DNA of 64,000 bases from an uncultured Pelagibacteraceae bacterium. GTDB lineage: Bacteria > Pseudomonadota > Alphaproteobacteria > Pelagibacterales > Pelagibacteraceae. Every line of letters starts with the position of its first letter. Positions within the stretch are counted from its first letter, which is position 1. Both the position numbers and the translations under genes were made by a program. The stretch spans positions 1 through 64,000 of the forward strand of contig CACIRD010000003.1 in the NCBI GenBank assembly GCA_902588965.1. Direction: 5' to 3'. The notes beneath the pieces were generated by a model. That model did not search any database and was not told the DNA's origin. It saw only the letters and a program-made list of their open reading frames with translations. Positions 35,911-44,515 of the stretch are shown here, piece after piece.

Positions 35911-36564
35911 TTATGCTTTCTTGGTTTTGATTGGTTTTTTTCTATTAGGATAACAAGTAGTACAAATTTTACAAGAGATTCCGTAACACTCCCTTGCTTT
36001 ACAATATTCTCTTCCATAAAAAATTATTTGAAGATGCAATTTGTTCCAATATTTCTTAGGAAAAACGTTTTTAAGGTCTTTTTCGGTTTGTATAACATTT
36101 TTTCCATTTGTAAGACCCCACCTTTGAGCTAGACGATGGACATGTGTGTCCACAGGAAATGCCGGATATCCAAAACCTTGTGCCATTACCACACTTGCAG
36201 TTTTATGCCCAACACCTGGCAAGGCTTCTAATTCCTCAAAAGTTTTAGGTACTTTACTTTTATATTTCTCAACTAGAGTTTTTGAAAGATTATAAATGCT
36301 CTTAGCTTTAATTCTGAATATTCCAATGCTCTTAATTAATTTTTCAATTTTTTTTCTACCTAATTTTACAAAATGCTCTGGCTTATTATATTTTGGGTAG
36401 ATATTTTTAGTTACATTATTTACGTTAATATCTGTGCATTGAGCAGAAAGTAATACCGAAATCAATAAAGTAAAATTATTTATATGTTTTAAAGGTACTG
36501 GTGTTTTGGGATAAATTTTATTTAATGTTTTTAAAATTATCTTAACTTTATCAGCTTCATTCAT
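35911..36564 (-). CDS. nth: Endonuclease III (DNA glycosylase/AP lyase)
   Basis: Nth removes oxidised pyrimidines and cleaves the abasic site. The HhH motif and catalytic Lys lie in LEALPGVGHKTASVVMAQGFG, and the catalytic Asp in FPVDTHVHRLAQRWGL. The C-terminal Fe-S region is odd: cysteines occur as Cys-Xaa4-Cys-Xaa4-Cys-Xaa2-Cys-Xaa2-Cys instead of the usual Cys-Xaa6-Cys-Xaa2-Cys-Xaa5-Cys. 217 residues. It lies between dapB and the kinase gene on the same strand. Confidence 0.95.
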   Translation of the reverse strand: MNEADKVKIILKTLNKIYPKTPVPLKHINNFTLLISVLLSAQCTDINVNNVTKNIYPKYNKPEHFVKLGRKKIEKLIKSIGIFRIKAKSIYNLSKTLVEKYKSKVPKTFEELEALPGVGHKTASVVMAQGFGYPAFPVDTHVHRLAQRWGLTNGKNVIQTEKDLKNVFPKKYWNKLHLQIIFYGREYCKARECYGISCKICTTCYPNRKKPIKTKKA

Positions 36565-36567
36565 TAA

Positions 36568-37344
36568 TTATTTAAAATTTAATACATCTCTCATCGAATA
36601 AAGACCAGGCTTTTTATTTGTAAGCCATTTTGCAGCAGTTAAAGCTCCCTCTGAGTATAAAGCTCTATCAAAAGCTTCATGATTAAGAGTAATAATTTCT
36701 TTTCCACTTGAAAATTTTACCTCATGTTCACCAACAACTTCTCCCTTTCTTAGTGAGTTAAAATTTATTTTTTTTGAATAGGGAAAAGTTTTTTTATTTA
36801 AATATTTCTTTCCCATAAGTTTATATAAATTTTTGCCTTTACCGTCAGCTATACCTTTGCCTAGCATTAGCGCTGTGCCAGATGGATGGTCTTTTTTATG
36901 TTTATGGTGTATTTCAAAAACCTTACTCAAAAATCTATTTCCAAGTGCTTTAGATGTAATTTCTGTTAAGTACATCAAAAGATTTATACCCAAACTCATA
37001 TTACCAGCTTTTAAAATCGGTATTTTTTTTGAATATTTCTTAATTAGTTCTTCTTCCTTTTTAGTAAAACCTGTAGTTCCAATTACTACTCTTTTTTTTA
37101 GTTTATGAGCTATCTTTAGAACTTCCAACGTACATTTTGGTGCTGTAAAATCGATTATTAAATTTGCCTTTTTAAAAGACTCTATATTGTTTAAACCTGG
37201 CTTAATTCCAATAATTTTTTTTTTGACTTTTCTATTTTCAGTAAGTGTCACAAGTTTAAAGTTTTTATCAAATTTACTTGATTTAATGAGCTGCTGACCC
37301 ATTCGACCCAAACATCCTGTAATCGCTAAATTAATTTTTTTCAT
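36568..37344 (-). CDS. dapB: 4-hydroxy-tetrahydrodipicolinate reductase
   Basis: DapB performs the second step of the diaminopimelate/lysine branch. The NAD(P) loop is INLAITGCLGRMGQQLIKSS; GTTGFTKKEEELI, AGNMSLGINLLMYL and the catalytic EIHHKHKKDHPSGTALMLG follow. The open frame extends 17 codons further upstream, but the ATG at 37344 starts the conserved strand and overlaps the stop of the small upstream membrane-protein gene as ATGA. 258 residues. Confidence 0.96.
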   Translation of the reverse strand: MKKINLAITGCLGRMGQQLIKSSKFDKNFKLVTLTENRKVKKKIIGIKPGLNNIESFKKANLIIDFTAPKCTLEVLKIAHKLKKRVVIGTTGFTKKEEELIKKYSKKIPILKAGNMSLGINLLMYLTEITSKALGNRFLSKVFEIHHKHKKDHPSGTALMLGKGIADGKGKNLYKLMGKKYLNKKTFPYSKKINFNSLRKGEVVGEHEVKFSSGKEIITLNHEAFDRALYSEGALTAAKWLTNKKPGLYSMRDVLNFK

Positions 37345-37511
37345 TTGAAGATAATATTTAAAAGTACCACAAGTACTAAAACAATTACACCCCAAATACT
37401 CAAGTTCTTAAAAAGCAATTTTTTATTTGAATTAGAGCTCATGAAACCCGGCAGAACAAGGAATAAAACTGCAATTAAAGCAATTGCTGGAACTATTTGC
37501 TCTAAACTCAT
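37341..37511 (-). CDS. Small two-helix membrane protein, 56 residues
   Basis: A 56-codon ORF lies between dnaJ and dapB. It has two hydrophobic segments, about residues 6-23 (VPAIALIAVLFLVLPGF) and 38-55 (SIWGVIVLVLVVLLNIIF), joined by a short hydrophilic Ser/Asn/Lys linker. Its stop overlaps the dapB ATG by 4 bp and its start is 3 bp from the dnaJ stop. I do not recognise it as a named family; the coupling and good hydrophobic pattern make it a probable real gene. Confidence 0.7.
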   Translation of the reverse strand: MSLEQIVPAIALIAVLFLVLPGFMSSNSNKKLLFKNLSIWGVIVLVLVVLLNIIFK

Positions 37512-37514
37512 ACA

Positions 37515-38636
37515 TTAATTTTTCCAAAAACTTTTGGCTTTTTGAAAGAATTTTTTAATACTTGGGTTTGATTTTTCATTTTCTATTTCTCTAAATTTTT
37601 CGAGCAACTCTTTTTGTTCCTTATTTAAAGTAACCGGAACCTCTGTATTAACTTGTACATAAAGATCTCCTGTTCCGCTACCCCTCATGTATGGCATTCC
37701 TTTTCCCTTTAATCTAAACTGTTTTCCAGTTTGGGTTCCAGATGGAATTTTAATCTTTGCTTTACCACCATCGATCGTTGGTATTTCAATAGAAGTACCT
37801 AAGGCGGCATCTGCTATTGATATGGGGCATTCGAAAAACAAATGTTCATCAGACCTTTTAAAAAAATCATGTGAATTTACATTTATAAATAAATATAAAT
37901 CACCACTTCCGCCCCCTCTCGAACCAGCCTCACCTTTTCCAGATAATCTTATTCTTGTTCCATCATCTACTCCTTTAGGAATAGTTACTGATAATCTTTT
38001 TGATGCATGTTTTTTTCCTTGACCACTACAATTTGAGCAAGGGTTGGTAATTTGTTCTCCAGATCCTGAGCATTGAGGGCATGTTTGTTGAACTGTAAAA
38101 AAACCCTGACTTGATCTTACTTGTCCATGGCCACCACACATAGAACATGATCCTATATTATGACCAGGTTTAGATCCACTTCCTTTACATGTTTCACATT
38201 TTTCAGATGTTGAGAATTTTATATCCTGTTTTTTCCCTTTATAGGCTTCCTCTAAAGTTATGGTCAAATCATACCTTAAATCAGCACCTCTATTATTACT
38301 CCTTCTTGACCTTCTTCCTCCAAAACCTTCACCAAAAAAGTCCTCAAAAATATCAGAAAAATTACTCGAGAAATCAAAATTTCCAAAACCACCTCTTCCT
38401 CCACCACCATTTTCGAATGCTGAATGTCCAAAATTATCATAATTTTGTTTTCTCTCAGAATTAGATAAAACATGATAGGCTTCTGAAGCTTCCTTAAATT
38501 TTTCTTCAGCCCCTTTATCACCTTTGTTTTTATCTGGATGAAATTTTACAGCTAATTTTCTATATGCTGATTTGATCTGGTCTGGAGTGGCACTCTTGTT
38601 AATGCCTAAGACGTCATAATAATCTCTTTTTGCCAT
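37515..38636 (-). CDS. dnaJ: Chaperone DnaJ
   Basis: DnaJ delivers substrates to DnaK and stimulates its ATPase. The J domain has KFHPDKNKGDKGAEEKFKE with the HPD motif near residue 33, a Gly/Phe-rich stretch (GGGGRGGFGNFDF), four CxxCxGxG zinc motifs (CETCKGSG, CSMCGGHG, CPQCSGSG, CSNCSGQG) and the C-terminal substrate-binding region. 373 residues. It lies 28 bp downstream of dnaK. Confidence 0.98.
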   Translation of the reverse strand: MAKRDYYDVLGINKSATPDQIKSAYRKLAVKFHPDKNKGDKGAEEKFKEASEAYHVLSNSERKQNYDNFGHSAFENGGGGRGGFGNFDFSSNFSDIFEDFFGEGFGGRRSRRSNNRGADLRYDLTITLEEAYKGKKQDIKFSTSEKCETCKGSGSKPGHNIGSCSMCGGHGQVRSSQGFFTVQQTCPQCSGSGEQITNPCSNCSGQGKKHASKRLSVTIPKGVDDGTRIRLSGKGEAGSRGGGSGDLYLFINVNSHDFFKRSDEHLFFECPISIADAALGTSIEIPTIDGGKAKIKIPSGTQTGKQFRLKGKGMPYMRGSGTGDLYVQVNTEVPVTLNKEQKELLEKFREIENEKSNPSIKKFFQKAKSFWKN

Positions 38637-38664
38637 AACTAATTATAGACAAACAGTTGCTAGC

Positions 38665-40587
38665 TTAGGCGCTTTTTTCTTTATTGTCGTCTTTTACTTC
38701 TTCAAAGTCTGCATCAACAACATTATCGTCTTTTTTTCCTTCTTGTTTATTTTCTTTTGGTGCATCTCCAGGTTTAGCACTTTGTTGTGATTTATAAATT
38801 GCTTCACCTAATTTCATTGAAGATTGTACTAGTTCTTGTGTTTTCTTTTTAATATCTTCAACATCAGTACCTTTTAATGCATTTCTTAAGTTAGCTGATG
38901 CTGTCTCTATAGCTTTTTTATCACCCTCAGAAACTTTACTTCCATGGTCCTTTAAATTCTTTTCAGTTGAATGAAGAAGAGTATCTGCTTGATTTCTCGC
39001 ATCTACTGCTTCTCTTTTCTTTTTATCAGCTTCTTTGTTAGCTTCTGCTTCTTTAACCATTTTATTAATCTCTTCATCGCTCAAACCACCAGAAGCTTGT
39101 ATTTGAATTTTTTGCTCTTTACCTGTTCCCTTGTCTTTAGCTGACACATTTACGATTCCATTTGCGTCTATGTCAAAAGTTACTTCTATTTGTGGTATCC
39201 CTCGTGCAGCTGGAGCAATGCCGACTAATTCAAAATTTCCTAAAATTTTGTTATCGGCTGCCATCTCTCTTTCTCCTTGCAATACTCTGATGGAAACAGC
39301 TGGTTGATTGTCTTCAGCAGTTGAAAATACCTGACTTTTTTTCGTTGGAATGGTTGTATTCTTATCAATAAGTTTTGTTGAAATTCCACCTAAAGTCTCA
39401 ATACCAAGTGATAATGGAGTGACATCTAATAATAAAACATCTTTTACATCACCCTGTAACACACCAGCTTGAATCGCTGCTCCCATTGCAACAACTTCAT
39501 CAGGGTTTACAGATTTATTTGGCTCTTTTCCAAAAAAGTTTTTAACTTCTTCAACAACTTTAGGCATTCTTGTCATTCCCCCAACAAGCACAACTTCACT
39601 AATTTCACTAGCAGTTAATCCTGCATCTTTTAAAGCAGTTTGACACGGTGGAATGGTTCTGGAAATTAAATCTTCCACTAAAGCTTCTAATTTTGCTCTA
39701 GTCATTTTTAAATTTATATGTTTAGGGCCAGTTTTATCAGCAGTTATAAAAGGTAGATTTATTTCAGTTTGTGCTGCTGACGAAAGCTCTATTTTAGCTT
39801 TTTCTGCAGACTCTTTTAATCTTTGAAGTGCTAACTTATCAGTTTTTAAATCTATACCATTTTCTTTTTTGAATTCGCTTAATAGATAATCAACAATTGC
39901 ATTATCAAAATCTTCTCCACCTAAGAAAGTATCTCCGTTTGTGGACTTCACTTCAAAGACACCATCACCTAATTCTAAGATAGATACATCAAATGTTCCA
40001 CCCCCTAAGTCATAAACTGCAATTTTTTTATTTGCTTTCTTATCTAATCCATAAGCAAGTGATGCAGCTGTTGGTTCATTTATAATTCTTAGTACTTCTA
40101 GCCCTGCAATTTTTCCAGCATCTTTAGTTGCCTGTCTTTGAGCATCATTAAAATAAGCTGGAACAGTAATTACAGCTTTTGAAACCCCTTGGCCTAAATA
40201 TTTTTCTGCTGTTTCCTTCATCTTTTGAAGAATAAAAGCAGATATTTGAGATGGTGAATATTTTTTACTTTTAGACTCTATCCAAGCATCACCCTTTTCT
40301 GAATTAATAATTTTAAAAGGCGCTGTTTGGATATCTTTTTTAACATTTGGATCATTAAAATTTCTTCCAATAAGTCTTTTAACTGCATAAATCGTATTTT
40401 CTGGATTTGTTACAGCTTGTCTTTTTGCTGGTTGACCAATTAGTTTTTCTTCACTGTCAGTAAATGCAACAACCGAAGGGGTAGTTCTTGCACCTTCAGT
40501 GTTTTCTAATACTTTTGCTTGCGTACCTTCCATTATAGCTACACAAGAGTTTGTTGTTCCTAAATCTATTCCTATTACTTTGCTCAT
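38665..40587 (-). CDS. dnaK: Chaperone DnaK (Hsp70)
   Basis: DnaK is the ATP-driven Hsp70. The N-terminal [34 protein letters not shown] and [17 protein letters not shown] are the three Hsp70 signatures; the substrate domain begins around residue 390 with [17 protein letters not shown], and the C-terminus is the acidic lid tail [10 protein letters not shown]. 640 residues. An RpoH-type promoter precedes it, separating it from grpE. Confidence 0.98.
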   Translation of the reverse strand: MSKVIGIDLGTTNSCVAIMEGTQAKVLENTEGARTTPSVVAFTDSEEKLIGQPAKRQAVTNPENTIYAVKRLIGRNFNDPNVKKDIQTAPFKIINSEKGDAWIESKSKKYSPSQISAFILQKMKETAEKYLGQGVSKAVITVPAYFNDAQRQATKDAGKIAGLEVLRIINEPTAASLAYGLDKKANKKIAVYDLGGGTFDVSILELGDGVFEVKSTNGDTFLGGEDFDNAIVDYLLSEFKKENGIDLKTDKLALQRLKESAEKAKIELSSAAQTEINLPFITADKTGPKHINLKMTRAKLEALVEDLISRTIPPCQTALKDAGLTASEISEVVLVGGMTRMPKVVEEVKNFFGKEPNKSVNPDEVVAMGAAIQAGVLQGDVKDVLLLDVTPLSLGIETLGGISTKLIDKNTTIPTKKSQVFSTAEDNQPAVSIRVLQGEREMAADNKILGNFELVGIAPAARGIPQIEVTFDIDANGIVNVSAKDKGTGKEQKIQIQASGGLSDEEINKMVKEAEANKEADKKKREAVDARNQADTLLHSTEKNLKDHGSKVSEGDKKAIETASANLRNALKGTDVEDIKKKTQELVQSSMKLGEAIYKSQQSAKPGDAPKENKQEGKKDDNVVDADFEEVKDDNKEKSA

Positions 40588-40606
40588 TTTGTTTTACCTA
40601 GACTTC

Positions 40607-40634
40607 ATATAAGTGTTATTTTTTATTCTACAAG
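40607..40634 (-). promoter_or_regulatory. Candidate RpoH promoter of dnaK
   Basis: On the minus strand CTTG (40634-40631) is followed after exactly 17 bp by CTTATAT (40613-40607), an exact match to the alphaproteobacterial RpoH consensus CTTG-N17-CYTATNT. It sits in the 56 bp between grpE and dnaK, about 20 bp before the dnaK ATG. Confidence 0.7.
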
Positions 40635-40643
40635 TTAGTATTT

Positions 40644-41258
40644 TTAATTACTTTCGGTGTTTTTTTCCTTATTTACGGCGCCTTTTTTAATCTCATTATC
40701 ATTTTTTGATGATTTTTTTGATACAGCCACTAAGGCAGGACGTAATAACCTATCTTTAATGGTAAATCCTTTTTGTATTTCTTGGACTATGGTGCCAGGA
40801 TCTTTGCTATTGTCCTCAACTTCAATCATTGCTTGATGAAGGTTAGGATCTAGTTTTTCATTTAATGACTTAATTAGTTGGATATTATTTTTACTAAATA
40901 TTGATACCATGTCATCATTTATAATTTTTAGATGTTCAAAAATTTTTTTTAGGGCTTCAGTATTTTTAAGCTTTTCATCGTTCTCTAATGAAATTTTAGA
41001 TCTTTCAAGATTGTCAATTAAATTTAAAGCTTCTTTTGCAAATGCAAAAGCACCGTATTCAAGCGCATCTTCCTTTTCTCTTTCAAACCTTCTTCTTTGA
41101 TTTTCTATTTCTGCATACGCTCTTGCTAATTTGTCGTTCAATTCCTTTACTTTGTCTTCAAGCGAAGTTTCGCTCTTCTTATCTTCACTGATATTATTTT
41201 CTTCAACTTTAATATCTTTTTTTTTTAGGTCGTTTTTATCAATTTCTTTCTTATCCAT
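40644..41258 (-). CDS. grpE: Nucleotide exchange factor GrpE
   Basis: GrpE releases ADP from DnaK. The long coiled-coil is ELNDKLARAYAEIENQRRRFEREKEDALEYGAFAFAKEAL, and the C-terminal beta domain has HQAMIEVEDNSKDPGTIVQEIQKGFTIKDRLLRPALVAVSK, the family signature. The frame opens earlier (41300) but the ATG at 41258, giving 204 residues with the typical acidic/Lys-rich disordered start, is preferred because the longer form overlaps the divergent rdgB. Confidence 0.96.
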   Translation of the reverse strand: MDKKEIDKNDLKKKDIKVEENNISEDKKSETSLEDKVKELNDKLARAYAEIENQRRRFEREKEDALEYGAFAFAKEALNLIDNLERSKISLENDEKLKNTEALKKIFEHLKIINDDMVSIFSKNNIQLIKSLNEKLDPNLHQAMIEVEDNSKDPGTIVQEIQKGFTIKDRLLRPALVAVSKKSSKNDNEIKKGAVNKEKNTESN

Positions 41259-41294
41259 AATTATGTATATGGTAAGAAAATACGAAATTTCTAG

Positions 41295-41897
41295 ATGCAA
41301 AAAAAAAAAATTAATCAGATCTTAATAGGTTCGAATAATAAAGGAAAAGTAAGAGAAATCCAGCAATTGCTTCCAAAAACCATCAAAATTATTTCAGTAA
41401 AAGATTTTAAAATTAAAAGCCCAAAGGAGAATGGTAAAAGTTTCTTAGAAAATTCATTAATTAAAGCAAAATATTTTTCAAAAAAAACAGGTATGATATG
41501 TCTGTCAGATGATTCAGGTCTTGAAATTGATATCTTAAAAAAAAAACCAGGAATTTTTTCATCTAGATGGGGAGGAAAAAAAGGAAATTTTAATATAGCA
41601 ATAAAAAAAGTTTTTAGAAAATTAAATCTTGTAGATACTAATTGGAAAGAAAAAAAAATCAAAGCCAGATTTATTTGTGCACTTACAATTTATGGGCCAC
41701 AAATTAAGACAGTTCAAACTCTAGCAAAAATAGAAGGAAGTATATCAAAAATTAAAAAAGGTAAAAATGGTTTTGGCTATGACCCAATTTTTATACCAAA
41801 TGGAAAAAAAATTACTTTTGGCCAAATGAATCCCACCATGAAATTTAAAATCGATCATAGGTCAAAAGCTTTTAAAAAAATTAAAAAATTTCTATAA
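41295..41897 (+). CDS. rdgB: Non-canonical purine NTP pyrophosphatase (RdgB/HAM1)
   Basis: RdgB hydrolyses dITP and XTP, keeping deaminated purines out of DNA. The start QILIGSNNKGKVREIQQLLP is the HAM1 motif Ser/Thr-Xaa-Asn-Xaa-Xaa-Lys, followed by CLSDDSGLEIDIL with catalytic Asp, PGIFSSRWGG, and GFGYDPIFIPNGKKITFGQM. 200 residues. Divergent from grpE; converges on the LpoA-like gene with a 17 bp overlap. Confidence 0.95.
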   Translation: MQKKKINQILIGSNNKGKVREIQQLLPKTIKIISVKDFKIKSPKENGKSFLENSLIKAKYFSKKTGMICLSDDSGLEIDILKKKPGIFSSRWGGKKGNFNIAIKKVFRKLNLVDTNWKEKKIKARFICALTIYGPQIKTVQTLAKIEGSISKIKKGKNGFGYDPIFIPNGKKITFGQMNPTMKFKIDHRSKAFKKIKKFL

Positions 41898-43032
41898 ATT
41901 TATCTTTTTCAACCGTATAAAAATGTAATTGATGATTTATTTTTTTATTTTTAATCTCAAAAATTCCAGAAATTCCTTTAAACTTATTTTTTTTGTTAAA
42001 TAGCTTATTATCAACCTCAAAATTATTCTGGACTAGCAAATAGTAAATTAAACCAACCAAATCATATGTAAGTATTGATAATTGATTTGGATATTCATTA
42101 AAATTTTTTTTAAAATCTGATTTAAATTTATTATAGTTTTTTTTATTTATTGACGGAAAACTTATTGGTTGTGAGGCTGTTTCTTTAAAAAGAGTTTCAT
42201 CAAACCATTGATTAAGAGAAATAAAATTAATTTTTTTAGGTGATACATCTGTGTAAAGAAGAGAGGTTGCTACACTTTTTAAACTTTCTTCAAAATCCGC
42301 AATGATAACGGAATCGTATCCAATTTTTCCCAAAGTATCTCTTCTGTTTAAAATTTCTAATTTTTTTTCTTTATTAGTTTCATCTGAATTTTCTATTCTT
42401 TTAATTTCGTCTTTTAAATTTTGTTTTCTAATTTTATATTTTGTGACTTTTTCAATTTGTTTTGTAAGTTTTGTTGGATCAGTATCGTAATAAAAAACTT
42501 TCTTAACTTTGATTTTAGATTTGGTTATTGCTTCTTCAATTTCATTTTTATAATCTTTTTTGGGTATAAGTATTAAAGTTTTGTTTAATTTTTCCATCTC
42601 TTGATATTTTTTAATTGCATCAAATTGAGATTTTGCATTTATTCCAACGCTTATAACATTATCAGGATTATTCAAAATTTTATTTGTTAAAGATAAAAAA
42701 ACTGCTCCATCAAATTTATTAAGTCCAGATAAATTTTTGTTAAAAACAGGACCAATAAATATTCTCACTCCCTCTTCATAAAGCGACTCAACTTTTTTTA
42801 ACGTTTGTACATTACTTGCATTAGTATCTCTTGGTAAGATCAAAATTTTACTATCATCAATTTTATTTATTCCCATTTTTGATGATTGGATAATTGATTT
42901 ACCAATGCTTGAATATTCACCAGAAAGCGGTGCTAGCAACCCAATTTTAATACTTTCGTCTGATGTATGACCAACTGAATTTTTAAATACTACTAAAGAT
43001 AATATTATAAAAAATTTTATAACTACTTTCAT
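41881..43032 (-). CDS. LpoA-like periplasmic binding-fold protein (penicillin-binding protein activator)
   Basis: A 383-residue exported protein with an N-terminal signal (about residues 1-22) and the type I periplasmic-binding fold: SIKIGLLAPLSGEYSSIGKSIIQSSKMGI, GVRIFIGPVFNKNL, and the C-terminal lobe PNQLSILTYDLVGLIYYLL. It is divergent from rsmI and near a dolP-like gene, the same neighbourhood as lpoA (yraM) in E. coli, so a role in activating peptidoglycan synthases is inferred. It lacks the N-terminal TPR domain of LpoA. A solute-binding role is the alternative. Confidence 0.75.
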   Translation of the reverse strand: MKVVIKFFIILSLVVFKNSVGHTSDESIKIGLLAPLSGEYSSIGKSIIQSSKMGINKIDDSKILILPRDTNASNVQTLKKVESLYEEGVRIFIGPVFNKNLSGLNKFDGAVFLSLTNKILNNPDNVISVGINAKSQFDAIKKYQEMEKLNKTLILIPKKDYKNEIEEAITKSKIKVKKVFYYDTDPTKLTKQIEKVTKYKIRKQNLKDEIKRIENSDETNKEKKLEILNRRDTLGKIGYDSVIIADFEESLKSVATSLLYTDVSPKKINFISLNQWFDETLFKETASQPISFPSINKKNYNKFKSDFKKNFNEYPNQLSILTYDLVGLIYYLLVQNNFEVDNKLFNKKNKFKGISGIFEIKNKKINHQLHFYTVEKDKFIEIF

Positions 43033-43063
43033 TTTGTAAACTCTATTATAATGATATTAATAA

Positions 43064-43924
43064 ATGATTCCATTAATCAACAAAAAAACATTTCTATTAA
43101 AACAAGGTTTATATATTGTTGCAACACCAATTGGCAATTTAAAAGACATAACAATCAATGCAATAGAAACTTTGAAAGTATCGGATTTTATTTTATGTGA
43201 GGATACAAGAGTATCAAAAAAACTGCTAGATAGACACCATATTAAGGCAAAGTTGATTTCCAATCACAAATTCAACGAAAAAAAAAATTTAAATAAAATT
43301 ATTAAATTGCTTGAAACTGGCAAAGTGATTTCGCTAATTTCTGACGCAGGAACTCCATGTATATCAGACCCAGGTAAAATTATTGTTAACGAATGTTTAA
43401 AAAAAAAAATTGATATTTTTTCAGTACCTGGACCTTCCTCGGTTACAGCAGCAGTAGCTGTTAGTGGGTTTGTTGATAAATATTTGTTTTACGGTTTTTT
43501 TCCAGATAAGAGCAAAGATGTAAATAAAGATTTTAAAAAAATATCAGATTTAGACTGTTCGATTGTTTTTTTTATATCAGCGAAAAAATTTTATAAAAAA
43601 ATACCAATTTTAATTAAATACTTTTCAGACAGAAAAGTATTGATATGCAAGGAGATAACCAAATATTACGAAGAATATATAAGACTAGATGTTAACGAGT
43701 TAGAAAATTTTAAAAGTACACTAAGGGGCGAAATTACATTGGTTTTATCTGAAAAAGACGTAAAAAAAAATAATGAAAATTTGGACAATTCTGATAAAAA
43801 AAAAATTAGATCACTTTTAAAAAAAATGACGATAAGAGATATTGTTAGCCATATAAATCAAAATAAAGATATTCCAAAAAAAATTATTTACAATTATTGT
43901 CTTGAATTAAAAAATGAAAAATAA
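43064..43924 (+). CDS. rsmI: 16S rRNA 2'-O-ribose C1402 methyltransferase RsmI
   Basis: RsmI methylates the 2'-OH of C1402 in 16S rRNA. The tetrapyrrole-methylase fold is shown by GLYIVATPIGNLKDITINAIETLK, FILCEDTRVSKKLLDRHHI, VISLISDAGTPCISDPG and VPGPSSVTAAVAVSGF, all diagnostic. 286 residues. It overlaps the dolP-like gene by 11 bp. The usual neighbour yraN is absent. Confidence 0.96.
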   Translation: MIPLINKKTFLLKQGLYIVATPIGNLKDITINAIETLKVSDFILCEDTRVSKKLLDRHHIKAKLISNHKFNEKKNLNKIIKLLETGKVISLISDAGTPCISDPGKIIVNECLKKKIDIFSVPGPSSVTAAVAVSGFVDKYLFYGFFPDKSKDVNKDFKKISDLDCSIVFFISAKKFYKKIPILIKYFSDRKVLICKEITKYYEEYIRLDVNELENFKSTLRGEITLVLSEKDVKKNNENLDNSDKKKIRSLLKKMTIRDIVSHINQNKDIPKKIIYNYCLELKNEK

Positions 43925-44504
43925 ATTTTTAATATTATCTTTGATATTTTTATTTTATGGATGTGTAGGAACTTCGTCCCAAGGAGTATTTGGCACAGGT
44001 GTGAGCGTTGCAATAGATCCAAGATCTATAGGTACTCAGATAGACGATAATATTATGCAAAAGAATTTGTCTGCAAGAATATTGCTTAAAGATAAAAAAT
44101 ATCTTTTATCGATTAAAATTAAAGTTTTAGATGGTAGAATTTTCTTAACTGGGAAAGTTGAAGATCCTGAGGAAAAATTACAATTAACAAAAATGGCTTG
44201 GGAGACCAATGGTGTCAGATCTGTAAAGAATGATGTGTTTATCAAATCAGATTTTAATTTTAAACAATCCGCAAAAGATATTTTGATAACATCTCAGTTA
44301 AGAAGTGCTTTAATATTTAATAAAAATATTAGAGCTGTTAATTATAATATAGATACTTATAAAAAAAAGATTTATATCTACGGAATAGCAAAGACTAAAG
44401 ATGAACAAAAAGAAGTAATAAAAGAAGCAAAAAATATTTTAGATGTTGAAACTGTTATAGCTAGTATTTTGCTAGTAGAGGATCTTAGAATTCAAAAAGA
44501 TTAG
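43914..44504 (+). CDS. dolP: BON-domain outer-membrane lipoprotein (DolP-like)
   Basis: DolP/YraP is a dual-BON lipoprotein that supports outer-membrane integrity. The signal peptide ends FLFYGC with lipidated Cys17; the mature chain has RSIGTQIDDNIMQKNLSARILLKDK, a first BON domain with LDGRIFLTGKVEDPEEKLQLTKMAW, and a second with YIYGIAKTKDEQKEVIKEAKNI. 196 residues. Its coupling to rsmI matches the conserved yraL-yraM-yraP neighbourhood. Confidence 0.88.
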   Translation: MKNKFLILSLIFLFYGCVGTSSQGVFGTGVSVAIDPRSIGTQIDDNIMQKNLSARILLKDKKYLLSIKIKVLDGRIFLTGKVEDPEEKLQLTKMAWETNGVRSVKNDVFIKSDFNFKQSAKDILITSQLRSALIFNKNIRAVNYNIDTYKKKIYIYGIAKTKDEQKEVIKEAKNILDVETVIASILLVEDLRIQKD

Positions 44505-44515
44505 TATCTAGTATT

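Noticed and set aside
35910..36017. N-terminal extension of the PfkB-family kinase
   Set aside because: It is translated from the end of nth in another frame and precedes the family start KILGIGNA.
41259..41300. N-terminal extension of GrpE
   Set aside because: It would overlap divergent rdgB and adds a hydrophobic leader that GrpE never has.
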